Made by a program: the position numbers and the translations under genes
Source of the DNA: Orientallactaga sibirica
Taxonomy: Eukaryota; Chordata; Mammalia; Rodentia; Dipodidae
DNA length: 64,000 bases
NCBI GenBank assembly: GCA_036365145.1
Contig: JAEOAD010001281.1
Span: forward strand, 1 to 64,000
Direction: 5' to 3'
Notes under the pieces: generated by a model
The model's input: only the letters and a program-made list of their open reading frames with translations
Told to the model about the DNA's origin: nothing
Database searches by the model: none
Part shown: one piece after another, positions 32,360-43,274 of the stretch
Numbering within the stretch: the stretch's first letter is position 1
How the letters are laid out: the number at the start of each line of letters is the position of its first letter

Positions 32360-32735
32360 TAATGGAAATATGTTAATCACTTTTTCCCACTGAAAGTAAT
32401 TTAACTGAACAAGTAAGGTTTGGGAAGAAGGATTTATTTTACTTTTGGCTCACAGCTTCAGTGGTTTTCAGTCCATAGTCAGCTGACCCCATTGCTTTGG
32501 GCCTGTGGAGAAGCAGAGCATCATGGTGGCAGAAAACCAGGGCAGAGCAAAGCGGTTGACCTCTTAGCAGTCAGGAAACAGGAAGCCAGAAAGAGCAACA
32601 TGTGCAGCCAATATGTCCCTTCAAAGGCAAGATCCCATAGAACACCTTTCTCAAATCTGGCCCTACTTCCAGGGTTTCTAGCATGAGAGCAGCCTAGGCT
32701 ACAGAGTGAGACCCTGTATAAAATCAAAACAGGCT
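32360..32735. other. Arm sequence without a recognised gene (left)
   Basis: Matches about 48,300-48,660 in reverse. A text such as 'gatttattttacttttggctcacagcttcagtgg' resembles LTR/3'-end sequence of rodent repeats, but I cannot assign it. Confidence 0.4.
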
Positions 32736-33065
32736 GGGCATGGTGATACATACCTTTAATCCCAACATTCAGCACACATGGATAAGAGGATCACTTTGTG
32801 TGTGAGGTCAGCCTGAGACGACATAGTGAACTCCAGGTCAGCTGAACTAGAGAGAGATCCTACATCAAAAATTAAATTAAAACAAAACAGGGACTTGGGA
32901 GATGGATCAGTGGTTAAAGACACTTGTTTGTACAAACATTCCAACCTGGCTCAACTCACCAGCACCCAGATAAAGCCAGATGGACATTCTTCTGCAGTAG
33001 CAGGAGACACTGGTGTGCTCATACACACACACAAACATAAATAATTAGATAAATACAAACTAAAA
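32736..33065 (+). mobile_element. B1 SINE followed by a B2-like SINE
   Basis: B1: 'ggctgggcatggtgatacata' to about 32,885. B2-like: 'gggacttgggagatggatcag ... gtagcaggagacactggtgtg' with an A-rich tail. Shared with the right arm (47,940-48,295). Confidence 0.8.
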
Positions 33066-33529
33066 TTAAACATTTTTACATCCTAAAAACAATATGAGAG
33101 AAAGGAATTAAGGAAAGGAGTAGTAGATAAAGGGGAGATAGAAAGGGAGGGAGGGAAAGTGTGAAGGAGGAGGAAAGAATGACACATTTGAGGTAGGGTG
33201 AACTGCACTTGGCACTCTTGTCCCTCAGGGAAGGCAGGAGCAAGGCACCTTGATCACATCAGGATCACAACTGAGCCATCCCACAGCAGAAGAGGATTCT
33301 AGAACACTCCCTACACTGAAGGCCTGCCTTTCTCTTCCTGTAAGACTGCCTTTCCTAAAAACTGAGTTGCGCTGAGCCCTGTATATGCCCCAAGAATTTA
33401 CTAGAGTAGTTTTGTCCAACAGAACCAGGCAGAGCTAAGACATCTCAGGCCATGGCCACCTGCTTGACCTGGCTTCATGATAGCTGGGCCTGCCAACCCA
33501 GGGTCTGACTCCTCCTGGGAATATGGCAC
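33066..33529. other. Arm sequence with a short purine-rich tract (left)
   Basis: About 33,100-33,180 is purine-rich (ggagggagggaaag...). Otherwise nothing recognised. Right-arm counterpart 47,505-47,935. Confidence 0.45.
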
Positions 33530-33695
33530 TGAGTGTGGGGATGTAGCTCAGTTATAGAACACTTGCTAAAATTCAGTCAGTGAGGGGCTGAGTGTGTGAC
33601 TCAGCAGTAGAGCACTAGCCTAGAATCCCCAGTGAGGGGCTGGGGCATGGCTCTTTGGTAGAGTACTTGACTAGCATGCTTGTATCACACCAGAA
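33530..33695 (+). repeat. Tandem array of ID-head monomers (left arm, array 3)
   Basis: Three units; the last reads on into 'gactagcatgcttgtatc', close to a natural ID continuation. Right-arm counterpart 47,370-47,500. Confidence 0.8.
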
Positions 33696-33924
33696 ATGGC
33701 TAAGTCCTTACCTGGGATCCAGATGCTCCTGGACAACTGTGTGGTCCTGGGGGACCTATAGGCAGAGTCACCAATGGTCACATGAAGCCAGAAAAGCTCA
33801 CTGCCCTCTGCCAGCTCTGGAGATGGACATTTCCAGCCAGTTGTCCTGGCCTCTGTCCTGGGTCTGTCCTCATAGGTGGTGAATGGAGGTTTGTTGAATG
33901 AATTTCAGGTAAGAGGGGAAGCAC

Positions 33925-34275
33925 ACTGTGGACATTTGAACATATGTCCCCCATACACTCAAGTGTTTTACTAAAGCTTGTAACGTGGGTACTGAGAGGG
34001 TGTCACTGGGTGCAGAGCCTGGGATCCAGGACAAAGGTATGTTTTGGGACAGATCTGAATTCCAGCCCAAAGGTATGCAGAGAGTTTTGAGCTCTGGTGA
34101 GGTGTCTGCTTGCTGGTGGTGGTTTCTCTCTCTCTGCTTGGATTTATGAATGGGAGCTAGCTTCTTCCACTGTGGGTAGAACTTCCTATGGATCTGTAAG
34201 CTTTAAATAAATCACTGCCTCATACAAACTGTGTCTGTCTTGGATGTTCATCCCAGCAATGTGAAGCTGTCTCCT
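33925..34275 (+). mobile_element. MaLR-like LTR (left arm)
   Basis: Same family as 3,869-4,244: 'tatgtcccccatacactcaag', 'ctttaaataaatcactgcc' (polyadenylation-type signal), 'ggatgttcatcccagcaatg'. Shared with the right arm at 46,765-47,120, so it predates the duplication. Confidence 0.7.
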
Positions 34276-34349
34276 CTATACACATTCTCAGTCATTCCCA
34301 TCCTAGTGTCCCAGAGACATGATTTTATCTACTCTGTCTACACATTTAT

Positions 34350-34733
34350 TTGCATGTCTCATCTACACAGTCAATCCAATCCTGGGTCCCAGAGACCAGA
34401 CAGAAAGCTAGTCTTGAAAGTTCTCAGCCTAGTCTATCAGCCCCCTGCTCATCTGGGAATCCAGAACTAGACTTCCTGAGATGCTCCTACACTATTGCCT
34501 TGGTTACCATGACCATATGCTCACCCTGTGGCCACCATGATTGCACTTTGAGAAACACACCCCACTATGTACCTCTCAGGTCTCTCCAACTGTTCAGTCA
34601 AACCCTCTTTGCCCTCAGATACCCTGATAGAAAGTTCCTCCAGTGCAGTTCCTTCTGTTGTAGGTTCCATACGCACCTGAGTCCCTTCTTGTTGCTCTTT
34701 CTTGTTGCTTTTAGGTGGCACCCTCTCCGATAG
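34350..34733 (+). other. 127-codon open frame kept in both arms, function unknown
   Basis: The same 127-codon frame is open at 46,697-46,314 on the other arm, with 10 base differences by hand count (about 2.6%), no indel and no stop. Eight of the ten change the residue, which is what neutral drift predicts, and the product has no domain I recognise. On the minus strand, a frame reading 'LERPERYIVGCVSQ' is also shared but has a stop in the right arm. I do not call a gene. Confidence 0.3.
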
Positions 34734-35174
34734 GAAGCCCTCCAGGATTTCTCCCCCTTCTCCTTCACAAATACACTGACCAGCCACTGCCAATGGTCCA
34801 TATGCATTACCTCACTGTATCCACCATAGACCAGGGAGGAATTTGCATGGGTCTCATGTGCTTTTGTCCTCCTGCCTCAATGCAGACCTGTTGCTCACAG
34901 GCTGTAGGAAGATGGCTGGGATGTACTATGTAGTGACTTCTAGGGACCAAATATCATGTGTTGATCTAGTTGATCTAGTATTACTATTACTAGTGCAAGT
35001 ATGTTTGAGATGTACCATGTGATCTGGGTAGCCCAGTGACCCATAAATTTACTTTCTCACTTCCTCAAATGTCACCTTTTGGATGAGCTACACCCCAGTT
35101 CCTTTCAAGCCCTGACTTCTAATGGGGATTTTGCAGATTTTACAGAAGTGACTTCTTTCTGCCATGCTAATGAT
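34734..35174. other. Arm sequence without a recognised gene (left)
   Basis: Matches about 45,870-46,310 in reverse with about 5% divergence over the 230 bases compared. Confidence 0.4.
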
Positions 35175-35612
35175 ATAATCTGAGCCCCTGACACTCCTTA
35201 GGGGATTCTAGGCAGGTGCTCTACCACTGTGAGACACCTCCAGCCCCTCAGTGGCAGATTTTAGCAGGTGCTCTAAGACTGAACCACATCCCAGCCCCTC
35301 ACTGGGGGATTCTAGGCAAGTGCTCTCCCACACAGCCACACCTCCAGCTCCTCAGTGGCAGGTTTTAGGCAGGTGCTTTGACAACTGACCCATGCCCCCA
35401 GCCCTTCATTGGGGAATTCTAGTCAAATGCTCTATCACTGAGCCACACGTCCATCCCTTCACTGCAAGATTCTAGACAAATACTCTACCACTGAGCTATG
35501 CCACAGCTCCTCACTGATCATAGGAAGGTGCTCTACCACACATCCATGCCCTTAGCCTTTCATTGGAGGGTTTTTGTCAGGAGCTCTAGCACTGAGGTCC
35601 ATCACAGCCCTC
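35175..35612 (-). repeat. Largest tandem array of ID-head monomers (left arm, array 4)
   Basis: About eight units of about 53 bases in reverse ('cagcccctcactgggggatt', 'ctaggcaagtgctct', 'ccactgagccacacc'). Units differ from each other by roughly 15-30%, so the array is old. Right-arm counterpart 45,425-45,862. Confidence 0.9.
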
Positions 35613-35815
35613 CTATAACTTTTACAAGTAAATACTTTATCCACTGAGCCATCTCACCAGCCCACCATCTAATACTTTCATTTGGAAACAGTCTCACTAA
35701 GTTACCCAGGCTCCTCTTGAACTTGATCTGTAACCCAGACAGACCTTGAACTTTCAATCCTCTTGATTCAACCTCCTGAATAGCTGTGATGCCAAGCTGC
35801 ATGCCCAGATTGAAA
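35613..35815 (-). mobile_element. tRNA-like SINE head and B1-like SINE
   Basis: 'ctttatccactgagccatctcaccagcccacc' is a reversed B2/RSINE1 head. 'ggaaacagtctcactaagttacccaggctc ... gctgtgatgccaagc' is a reversed B1-like half. Together they may be one RSINE1-type element. Shared with 45,225-45,425. Confidence 0.6.
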
Positions 35816-36590
35816 GTGTCTTACTATTGAAATTTGGGTTTGAATATAAGGGTGACAGGAAGTTCGCAGGAATCTGAGGCACTGCCCAGTAAATGCCCAG
35901 AGGATGTTTGTTTACTGCACAGAAGATTGACTGAGAGAATTCAAAGTCAGGCCTGAGTGCTGGCACCAGCCTCTTGGGGTGTGACATGTATGATCTGGCT
36001 GCAAAATTGGGCCTCTTTCCCTGCCTGTGGCTGCCCCATGCTTCCTGCTTGTCTAGGACCTCCTATGGACATCTGTTACTGGAGGGAACGCAGGGATGTC
36101 CTGTAGCTGCTTTCCTTGGATGTCAGTATTTTTCCAGCAGAACCACTCAAGGTTTCTTAATCCAGTTCTTTAGGGGACCTCACCACAGGTTGAGCAGATC
36201 CAGGCCCCTCAAGAGGCCACACACTCCAAAATGGCTTCAAGCTTCCTCATAAGCCTTGGGCTCAGTCCTAGGGATCCTCATCCACTCACATGCATGGCCA
36301 GTGGACTTTGGAGTCCTGGGATGACAGCTAACACTGTGACCACAACAGCAGGTAACAGCTGACAGTCTCCATCTACAGAAAGGGACTAGTGGTCAGTGAT
36401 CTGGTGGGACAGAAGGCAGACATGCATAGAGCCTAGGACTGAACCAGCCCCTCCCACCACTCCCTGCTTTTCAGCATCCCAGGCTGCCATGACTTCCACT
36501 GCTCACAAGTCAGGTTGGAACATTTCTCAGTGGGCTGACTTGGGATGTAGGCTTGTTGCCACCTAGGGCCACTACATGATCCCAAACATC
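35816..36590. other. Arm sequence, best-conserved part of the palindrome (left)
   Basis: Over 35,750-36,090 I count about five differences from the right arm (about 1.5%), the lowest in the window. A minus-strand frame of about 70 codons here is near-identical in both arms, as expected from that identity alone. No gene is recognised. Confidence 0.5.
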
Positions 36591-36774
36591 ACTTTCATTA
36601 TCTATATACAGGAGGCATCCCTGGGAGGAAGCTCATGCTGTAACAGTAAAGTGAGCACCAGCCCTGATGCCTGCCCTGAGTGATCCTTGCACCCTCTGAG
36701 GGCAGCATGACCCTCATCCTGCCTGGGGACAAGCCTCCCTCCTGGATGCATGCACCAGTCAGGGGCTGTGTGTT

Positions 36775-36865
36775 TCAATCTCCATAGCAACTTCCTCAGG
36801 AAGTGTGGCCAGTCTTCATTACAGATGAGAAACTGAGTTGAGATACAGACAGGTCGGAGGTCTGA
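36775..36865 (+). mobile_element. MIR fragment
   Basis: 'ccagtcttcattacagatgagaaactgag' is the MIR core ending. Right-arm counterpart about 44,190-44,280. Confidence 0.65.
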
Positions 36866-36974
36866 GTGCTGAGGTGAGGGCTGTGCTGCTGGGAAAAGGG
36901 GTGAAGGAGGCTGAGTAGGAGGGGCCAACTGACAACAGGTAGTCCACACCTATAGACTCCTATCAGATTTAAAA

Positions 36975-37368
36975 TTACTATTTTTGAGGCAGTGTCTCAC
37001 TCTAGCTCAAGATGGCCTGTAACATACACTGTAGCCCAAGCTGTCTTCAAACTCATATCTGTATTTGTGGAGTCCATAGGTCAACACTGGGTGTCTTTTT
37101 CTCTTCACTTCTTTTTTTTTTTTATTTTATTTTATTTTATTTTATTTTATTTTATTTTATTTTATTTTATTTTATAGAGGCAGATAGACACACATACACA
37201 GAAAGAGAATGGGTATGCCATGGCCTTCAGCCACTGTAAATGAACTCCAGATGCATGTGCTATCTTGTGCATCTGGCTTAAGTGGGTCCTGGGTAATTGA
37301 ACCTGTCTCCTTTGGCTTCACAGGCAAATGAACTAACCACTAACCCATATCTGTAGTCCTAACTGTAT

Positions 37369-37419
<51 letters not shown>

Positions 37420-37800
37420 TGAGAGAGAGGCAGAGAGAAAGAGTGAATGGGCATTCTAGGGCCTCCAGCCACTGCAAATGAACTCCAGACACATGCCCTG
37501 CCCCATGTATGTGGCTCACATGGGTCCTGGGGAATCAAACCGGAGTCCTTAGGATTTGCATGCAAACATCTTCACCGCTAAGCCATTTCCCCAGCCCCCT
37601 AACTTAATTTTTGAGACAAGGTCTAGTTACCCAGCAAGCTCCAGGTATCCTCCTATCAACATCTCCACAGCACTGGGATTATAGACACATACTTCTGGGG
37701 CTGGCAGGGTGCTGGAATTTGCATTCAGATCTTCCTGTTTGCATAGCAAGCACTTTACTGACTGAGTCATCTCCCAAGACACCATCAAAGGACTTTATAG
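36975..37800 (-). mobile_element. Cluster: B1, two B2-like SINEs and an RSINE1-like SINE (left arm)
   Basis: In order, all reversed: B1 (36,980-37,085), B2-like with a (TTTTA)n tail (37,110-37,352), B2-like with a (TTTA)n tail (37,365-37,602), RSINE1-like (37,605-37,800). The right arm has the same four elements at 43,275-44,042, but its tail at 43,636-43,692 is (GAAA)n instead of the (TTTA)n seen here. Confidence 0.85.
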
Positions 37801-38149
37801 AAGGAAATGTGATGTGATGCCTTGGTGGAGTGGTCTTTCAAGGTGTTAGGCCAAGTTGACCACAGAGTGAAAGTCGGGATGTCAGGACCCAGTAAGATGA
37901 ATCAAGAGCCAGGGACAAATCACTCTGGGTCATGAGCAGCGTTGGCAGACAAGTACCAGCTGCCCAAGGGGCCTCTCCTCTATTTTCTGACAAAGGCCCA
38001 TCATTGGTGGGATCTCAACAGTCCTGAGATCCTTTGAGGACAATCAGTTGCCCCAGAAGACAGATCAATTCACTCTGTCTACCCATCCTGGGGCCCCTGT
38101 ACGCACTCTCCTGGTCAGTAGGCAGCTGCCAAGGACAAAATGCACCTTT

Positions 38150-38505
38150 TGGTGTATGGATGGATGGGAAGGTGAAATGATGTGGATGGGTGAGTGGGTG
38201 TATGGATGGATGGGTGGAAGATGGATGAATGCAAGGAAAGAAAGGAAGATGTATGTATGCATGTAGATGTTGATGGGCAGGTGAGGGTGGGTGTATGGAT
38301 GGATGGGTGGAAGATGATGAATGCCAGGAAAGGAAGATGTATGTAGATGTTGATGGGCAGGTGGATGGTGGGTGTGTGGATGGATGGATGGTTGGATGGA
38401 TGGATGGAAGAGAAGATGTGTGTAGGCATGTAGATATAGATGATGGGTGGGTAAGTGGGTAGATGGAAAGATGGATGGATGGCAGAAGGAAGGACAGGAG
38501 GTGTA
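38150..38505. repeat. (GGAT)n minisatellite with about 95-base higher-order unit (left)
   Basis: Tetranucleotide gatg/ggat repeats contain two copies of a longer unit ('gaagatgtatgtatg', 'gtagatgttgatgggcaggt', 'gggtgtatggatggatggg'). The right arm (42,300-42,580) has fewer copies. Open frames across it are repeats of His/Pro/Ser/Ile and not genes. Confidence 0.9.
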
Positions 38506-39504
38506 GAGGTACTTCAGTTACTTAAAGGCACTTGCTTGCAAAGCCTGACAACTCAGCTTCATTGTGGATAAAACCACATCCTGGGGTACACAGATAGTCA
38601 GAGACACAAGTTGGGACATTTTGCACAGAGACATTGCCTCTACCCCCCATGCATGACCCTCAATCCCCATGGGGTTGCAGATGTGGCCCTCTAGGGATTT
38701 AGGAAGTTGGCAACTGAAAGGTGCCTTGGAAGGCAAAAGTGTCAGCTATTTTATTTTCCCAACAAATGGAGTTAGGGCTTAACTGTTACAACACAATTTA
38801 TATTGTAGAGTGGATGCTTCTTTCCCACGTGTGACTGTCATGTGCAGTGTAGGATGTTGAACAGAATCCAGGCACACTCTACACTAGGTTCCAGTTGCCA
38901 AATACCACACTCCGTGACCAGAGTAGCACACATTTACAGATAGTAGAAAAAGTAGATATGTCAGTAACTAATGTTTTATATTTTAGACTTTGAATAGTTT
39001 AAAACATTATATTGACTTCATATATGTTTTGTAAAAATGTATCTCAATTCCTTTCCAAAATGTGGGGTAAATTCCTTTGAGATGAAGAAGATTTAAAGAT
39101 ATCATCAAAGTTCATTAGTGGTAATATTTTAGGAAAGCACCGGTACATCTACCTTAGAGACATTGAATTCTACTGTCCTTCACTGGTCACTGGACAATTA
39201 AATAAATATTAAAAACCCAGACCTATTGAGAAAATAGACTTCTTTTCTAGTGGAATGTTCCTTTGAGTTTGGTTGTCCTACAAATAAACAAACTACTCCC
39301 GCAAATGCACCAGAGACATGATACTCATCCTGTGGAACATAAGTGACCGGCCCTCAAACTCTGGGCTCACTTAAAGGGCTCTGATGTACATGTTACCAGC
39401 TTGTCTTGTTTCATTGATTACATATTTAAGGATAAGCAATTGATGTTACATATCACATGGATGACAGCTCATGGTTTTTCTTCCACAAAAAGTTAACTTA
39501 TGTT

Positions 39505-39655
39505 TGTTTTTTTCAAGATAGGGTTTTTGCTAGCCCAGGATGACCTGGAATTCACTATGTTCTGTCAGGCTGGCCTTGAACTCACTGCCATCCTCTTAGT
39601 GCTCTGCCTCCCAAGTGCTTGGATTAAAGGTGTGCATTACTATGCCAGGCTTCAT
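39505..39655 (-). mobile_element. B1 SINE in the spacer
   Basis: Reverse B1: 'tttcaagatagggtttttgc', 'aggatgacctggaattcac', 'cttggattaaaggtgtgc'. Confidence 0.85.
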
Positions 39656-40684
39656 AAAGTTAATTTTTATTATTGCAAGATAATATCACTATCAACTAGA
39701 AGCTCAACCATGAATATGTTTGTTAGTATACATTTGCCAAGAAAGCATTGATGATCCTAAGGTGCCACAGATTTTCTTCAGTAGGAAAAGTAAGTCCTTT
39801 TCCAACTCAAAAGTTGAGAAGTTTTAAGGTTAAACACTGCAGTTAATGTCTTGGAGCCCAGCTTTGAGAACTACCTACTACCCCAGGGCCCAGGAGTGCT
39901 GGCTGAAAATGACTACAAGGAGCTTCCCTGAACCACGTTACTCAACAAAAGGTGGGGCAGCTTGTACCCACTTGTGGTTGACTTAGCATGGCAGACGTGC
40001 CTCATTTTCAACATCTGTGAAGGGTCACACTTGTATCAATGCTTTCCATGGGAAAGTCAGAGGTTATCACAATTGTACATATGCTTAACTTCTTCCTCTG
40101 CCCACTCCCTTAAACACTACCTCCCAGCACTTCCCAGAAAGCTTCCCATACACCAGAGACATATTGATGGAGACCTGGACCTACAAAAGTTGGTTCCATG
40201 AATTTACCACAAAAGAATTATCAAAAAAATTTAAACCTGAGAGCTTCTGGCCTGTTGACTCTACCGTGGATAAAAGGTAAAGTAGACACTACATCAGGAG
40301 CGCTACATTATGGTTGCTGAAACTCACTGGTGGGAAACTGGAATGAGTTGCTGCAGTTTTCACTGGTGTAATTACTCTGTCTCTTAACCAACCAGAGAAT
40401 ATTAGATGAAGTTTAGCGATAATCCTGATAGTCACAATTTTTGCTAGGGAGAGATTTGTTAGTGGCATCTAGTGAAAAGCTACCTGGGATGAACCCTAGA
40501 CCATGGAATATGGCCACTCACATTTAAATTGGGCCTTTTCAATTCAATTAACCAAATATAGGTAATTCCTCAGTCGTGACCAGAGATTTGTTTCCATGAA
40601 GATTTTACAACCTGTCAGGTTGGTAATTAAGATTAATCATTACAACCCCACCCCTGTCCACTTCACACTCAGACACATTATTTT

Positions 40685-40770
40685 ATTTTTAAAAAACATT
40701 TTGTTTATTTGAGAGAGAGAGAGAAAGAGAGAAAGTACCAGGGCCTATAGCCACTGCAAAAAAACACCAA
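40685..40770 (-). mobile_element. B2-superfamily SINE 3' fragment in the spacer
   Basis: 'ttttatttttaaaaaacatt', a (GA)n run, then 'ccagggcctatagccactgc' is the reversed 3' part of a B2-like SINE; the head is missing. Confidence 0.65.
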
Positions 40771-41596
40771 ATCTTCAGCTCCATGTTAAGTACTGAGAAT
40801 CATGATAGAAAAATTGGTGTAAGAAGGGCTCAAATAGCTCTGCCCACCTGCAATGACAGCTGCACCAGTCTCTGTCCCAGCCTGCACTTTCCCTCAGAGG
40901 ATTTCCTATCTTCCTGACACTCTAAATACCTGGGATCTCTATTGCAAGTTATCTTAAAACTTTACTTCTTGTAACACCCTCTCATGGCCTCCATGCAGGA
41001 AATAGGACCTTGTCTACACAGGGTCTCCTTGCAGAAATTCAACCCCTGCCACACAATCCTGTTCTTAGCTGCTCTTTGTAGCCATGGTGCAAGACTCCAT
41101 GACTGCCTCAATTGTCCATCTTTCATACCTATAAAATAGCACCATATGGATGATACTGCCAAGTCCTGGTACCAGCTTGACCTGCAGGCAGGCCCTCTTC
41201 ATCCACACATATGGTCCCCTTTGTTAGCCTGGGTGGTCGATTTTTGAGCTCATGTTTCCTAATCAACCTTTTTTTCTATCATTTGCTATATATGTAAATA
41301 ATATTAGTAAATAGTAACCATGCAACACCCTGAATATAATAATGTTTGGAAATTTCCTTGGCCAAAGAAATTCATCCTTTACTCTGGATTCAGTCTCACA
41401 TTCTCTGACAAGGGCATAATGAAGCCAGATTATTTGTCAAAATATCACATTTATGTGCTCCAGAGCCATTTCCATAATTCCTTTTCTCTCCTGAAACCTC
41501 GTGAGCTGGGCCATTAATAAACCACATTCCTCTAAGGGTTCTGGTCTTCTAACTTTTCACAAGAACAGTCTATTAATTTCTGCATATAGAATTGAA

Positions 41597-41808
41597 GGGC
41601 TTGGGCTGGAGAGATGGCTTAGCGGTTAAGGCAACTGCCTGCTAAGCCTAAGAACACCCATTTGATTCTCCAGATCCCACGTGTAGGCACATGCAGAGTG
41701 AAGCCAGGGTGCAATGCCACACTTACCCACACATGGAGTTTGTTAACAGTGGCTAAGAGGCTGCTGGCACACCCATTCTCTGTCTCCCTCTTCCTCTCAT
41801 AGGGCCCC
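41597..41808 (+). mobile_element. B2-superfamily SINE in the spacer
   Basis: 'cttgggctggagagatggct', 'tagcggttaaggcaactgcc', 'gtggctaagaggctgctggc' and a TC-rich end. The middle is unusual for the family (cacgtgtaggcacatgcag). Confidence 0.8.
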
Positions 41809-42299
41809 ACTGGTGTATTAGTGTCATGAATTTTACAAAGGTAACATACTTGTCCCTTATTGGATTTGAAGCCTGCTCCACAAGAAGGAATTCATGATTT
41901 CTACTGAAAATCTGTCAAAAGCCTGTGGCTGGAAGGCCATAGACTCTAGAGGAGATGCTATCACTGAAGTTTGGTTAAATTAATATGCTGTAGGCATTTA
42001 ATTGCCCTCTAAATATTTTTGTTTATGTTCACAGGTTATTGCAGCTCTCACCTTTGGTCAGGGAAGCTACTGACTCCTGTGGAAACTTGTGAAAGTGCTG
42101 AGAATATGAGGCTGCTGAAAGCATGGTCCTAAATGACACATCTCTATCACACTCTCCAAGACTCAGGAAACACACTGGAAGAAGGATCAGAACCAATTGA
42201 AGTAACTGAGGAAATGGAGGAGTGCTTTGGATCTCTGTCTTCTGGGCATGAAGCTGAGTTGTCAGGCTTTGCAAGCAAGTGCCTTTAAGTAACTGAAGT

Positions 42300-42580
42300 A
42301 CCTCTACACCTCCTGTCCTTCCTTCTGCCATCCATCCATCTTTCCATCTACCCACTTACCCACCCATCATCTATATCTACATGCCTACACACATCTTCTC
42401 ATCTTTCCATCCATCCATCCATTCATCCATCCACACACCCAACCATCCACCTGCCCATCAACATCTACATACATCTTCCTTTCTTTCCTTGCATTCATCC
42501 ATCTTCCCCATCCATCCATACACCCACTCACCCATCCACATCATTTCACCTTCCCATCCATCCATACACCAAAAAGGTGA
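42300..42580. repeat. (ATCC)n minisatellite (right arm)
   Basis: Counterpart of 38,150-38,505, with one higher-order unit fewer. Confidence 0.9.
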
Positions 42581-42704
42581 ATTTGTCCTTGGCAGCTGCC
42601 TACTGACCAGGAGAGTGAGTACAGGGCCCCAGGATAGGTAGACAGAGTGAATTGATCTGTCTTCTGGGGCAACTGATTGTCCTCAAAGGATCTCAGGGCT
42701 GTTG

Positions 42705-43060
42705 AGATCTGTTGCAGTCAGGTTCACATTGCTGGCAGAAATCACCCGACTAAAGAGCAGTTGTGGGAAAAAAAGAGGTTTATTTTGGCTTACAGTCTTG
42801 AGGGGGAAGCTCCATGATGGCAGGAAAAATGATGGCATGAGCAGAGGGTGGACATCACTCTCTGGTCAACATAAGGTGGACAACAGCAACAGGAGAGTGC
42901 CAAACACTGGCAAGGGAAGCTGGCTATAATACCCATAAGCCTGCCCCCAACAATACTCTGCCTCCAGGAGGTGTTAATTCCCAAATTGCCATCAGCTGGG
43001 AACCTAGCATTCAGAACACTTAAGTTTATGGGGACACCTGAATCAAACCACCACAAGATC
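42705..43060 (-). mobile_element. Solo MaLR-like LTR present only in the right arm
   Basis: The LTR (42,710-43,055, 346 bp, TG..CA ends) is flanked by the 5-bp repeat 'agatc' at 42,705-42,709 and 43,056-43,060. The left arm has the empty site at about 38,009-38,016. Read in reverse it starts 'tgtggtggtttgattcaggt' and has 'gccaaaataaacctc' near its end, typical of MaLR LTRs. Same family as 13,275-13,626. Confidence 0.93.
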
Positions 43061-43274
43061 CCACCAATGATGGGCCTTGGTCAGAAAATAGAAGAGAGTC
43101 CCCTTGGGTAGCTGGTGCTTGTCTGCCAACCCTGCTCTTGACCCAGAGTGATTTGTCCCTGCCTCTTGGTTCAGCTTACTGGGTCCTGACATTCCCACTT
43201 TTACTCTGTGGTCAACTTGGCCTAACCTGAAAAAACCACTCCCAAGGCATCACATCACATTTCCTTCTATAAAG

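Larger units (their letters stand above)
17122..38562 (+). repeat. Left arm of a giant inverted repeat
   Basis: This 21.4 kb reads, in reverse complement, along 42,248-64,000 in the same order. Matching landmarks include 17,741-17,970 with 63,340-63,560, 25,832-25,907 with 55,054-55,129, 30,060-30,330 with 50,380-50,650, and 38,041-38,130 with 42,590-42,680. The outer limit is set by the window end, which pairs with 17,122. The inner limit is 38,562, after which the sequences stop matching. Hand-counted divergence ranges from about 1.5% to 9% by segment. Confidence 0.97.
38563..42247. other. Spacer of the giant inverted repeat
   Basis: 3,685 bases found once in the window. It holds a reverse B1 (39,505-39,655), a B2-like 3' fragment (40,685-40,770) and a B2/RSINE1-like SINE (41,597-41,808). 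The rest has no recognised gene. Frames of 60-83 codons show no family or splice support. Confidence 0.85.

Noticed and set aside
38065..38429. 104-codon and other frames over the (GGAT)n array, and 42,381-42,641
   Set aside because: They are repeats of His-Pro-Ser-Ile from a tetranucleotide minisatellite.
39962..40201. 79-codon frame in the spacer, considered as a possible retrocopy
   Set aside because: No poly-A tail or target duplication, and no protein family recognised.
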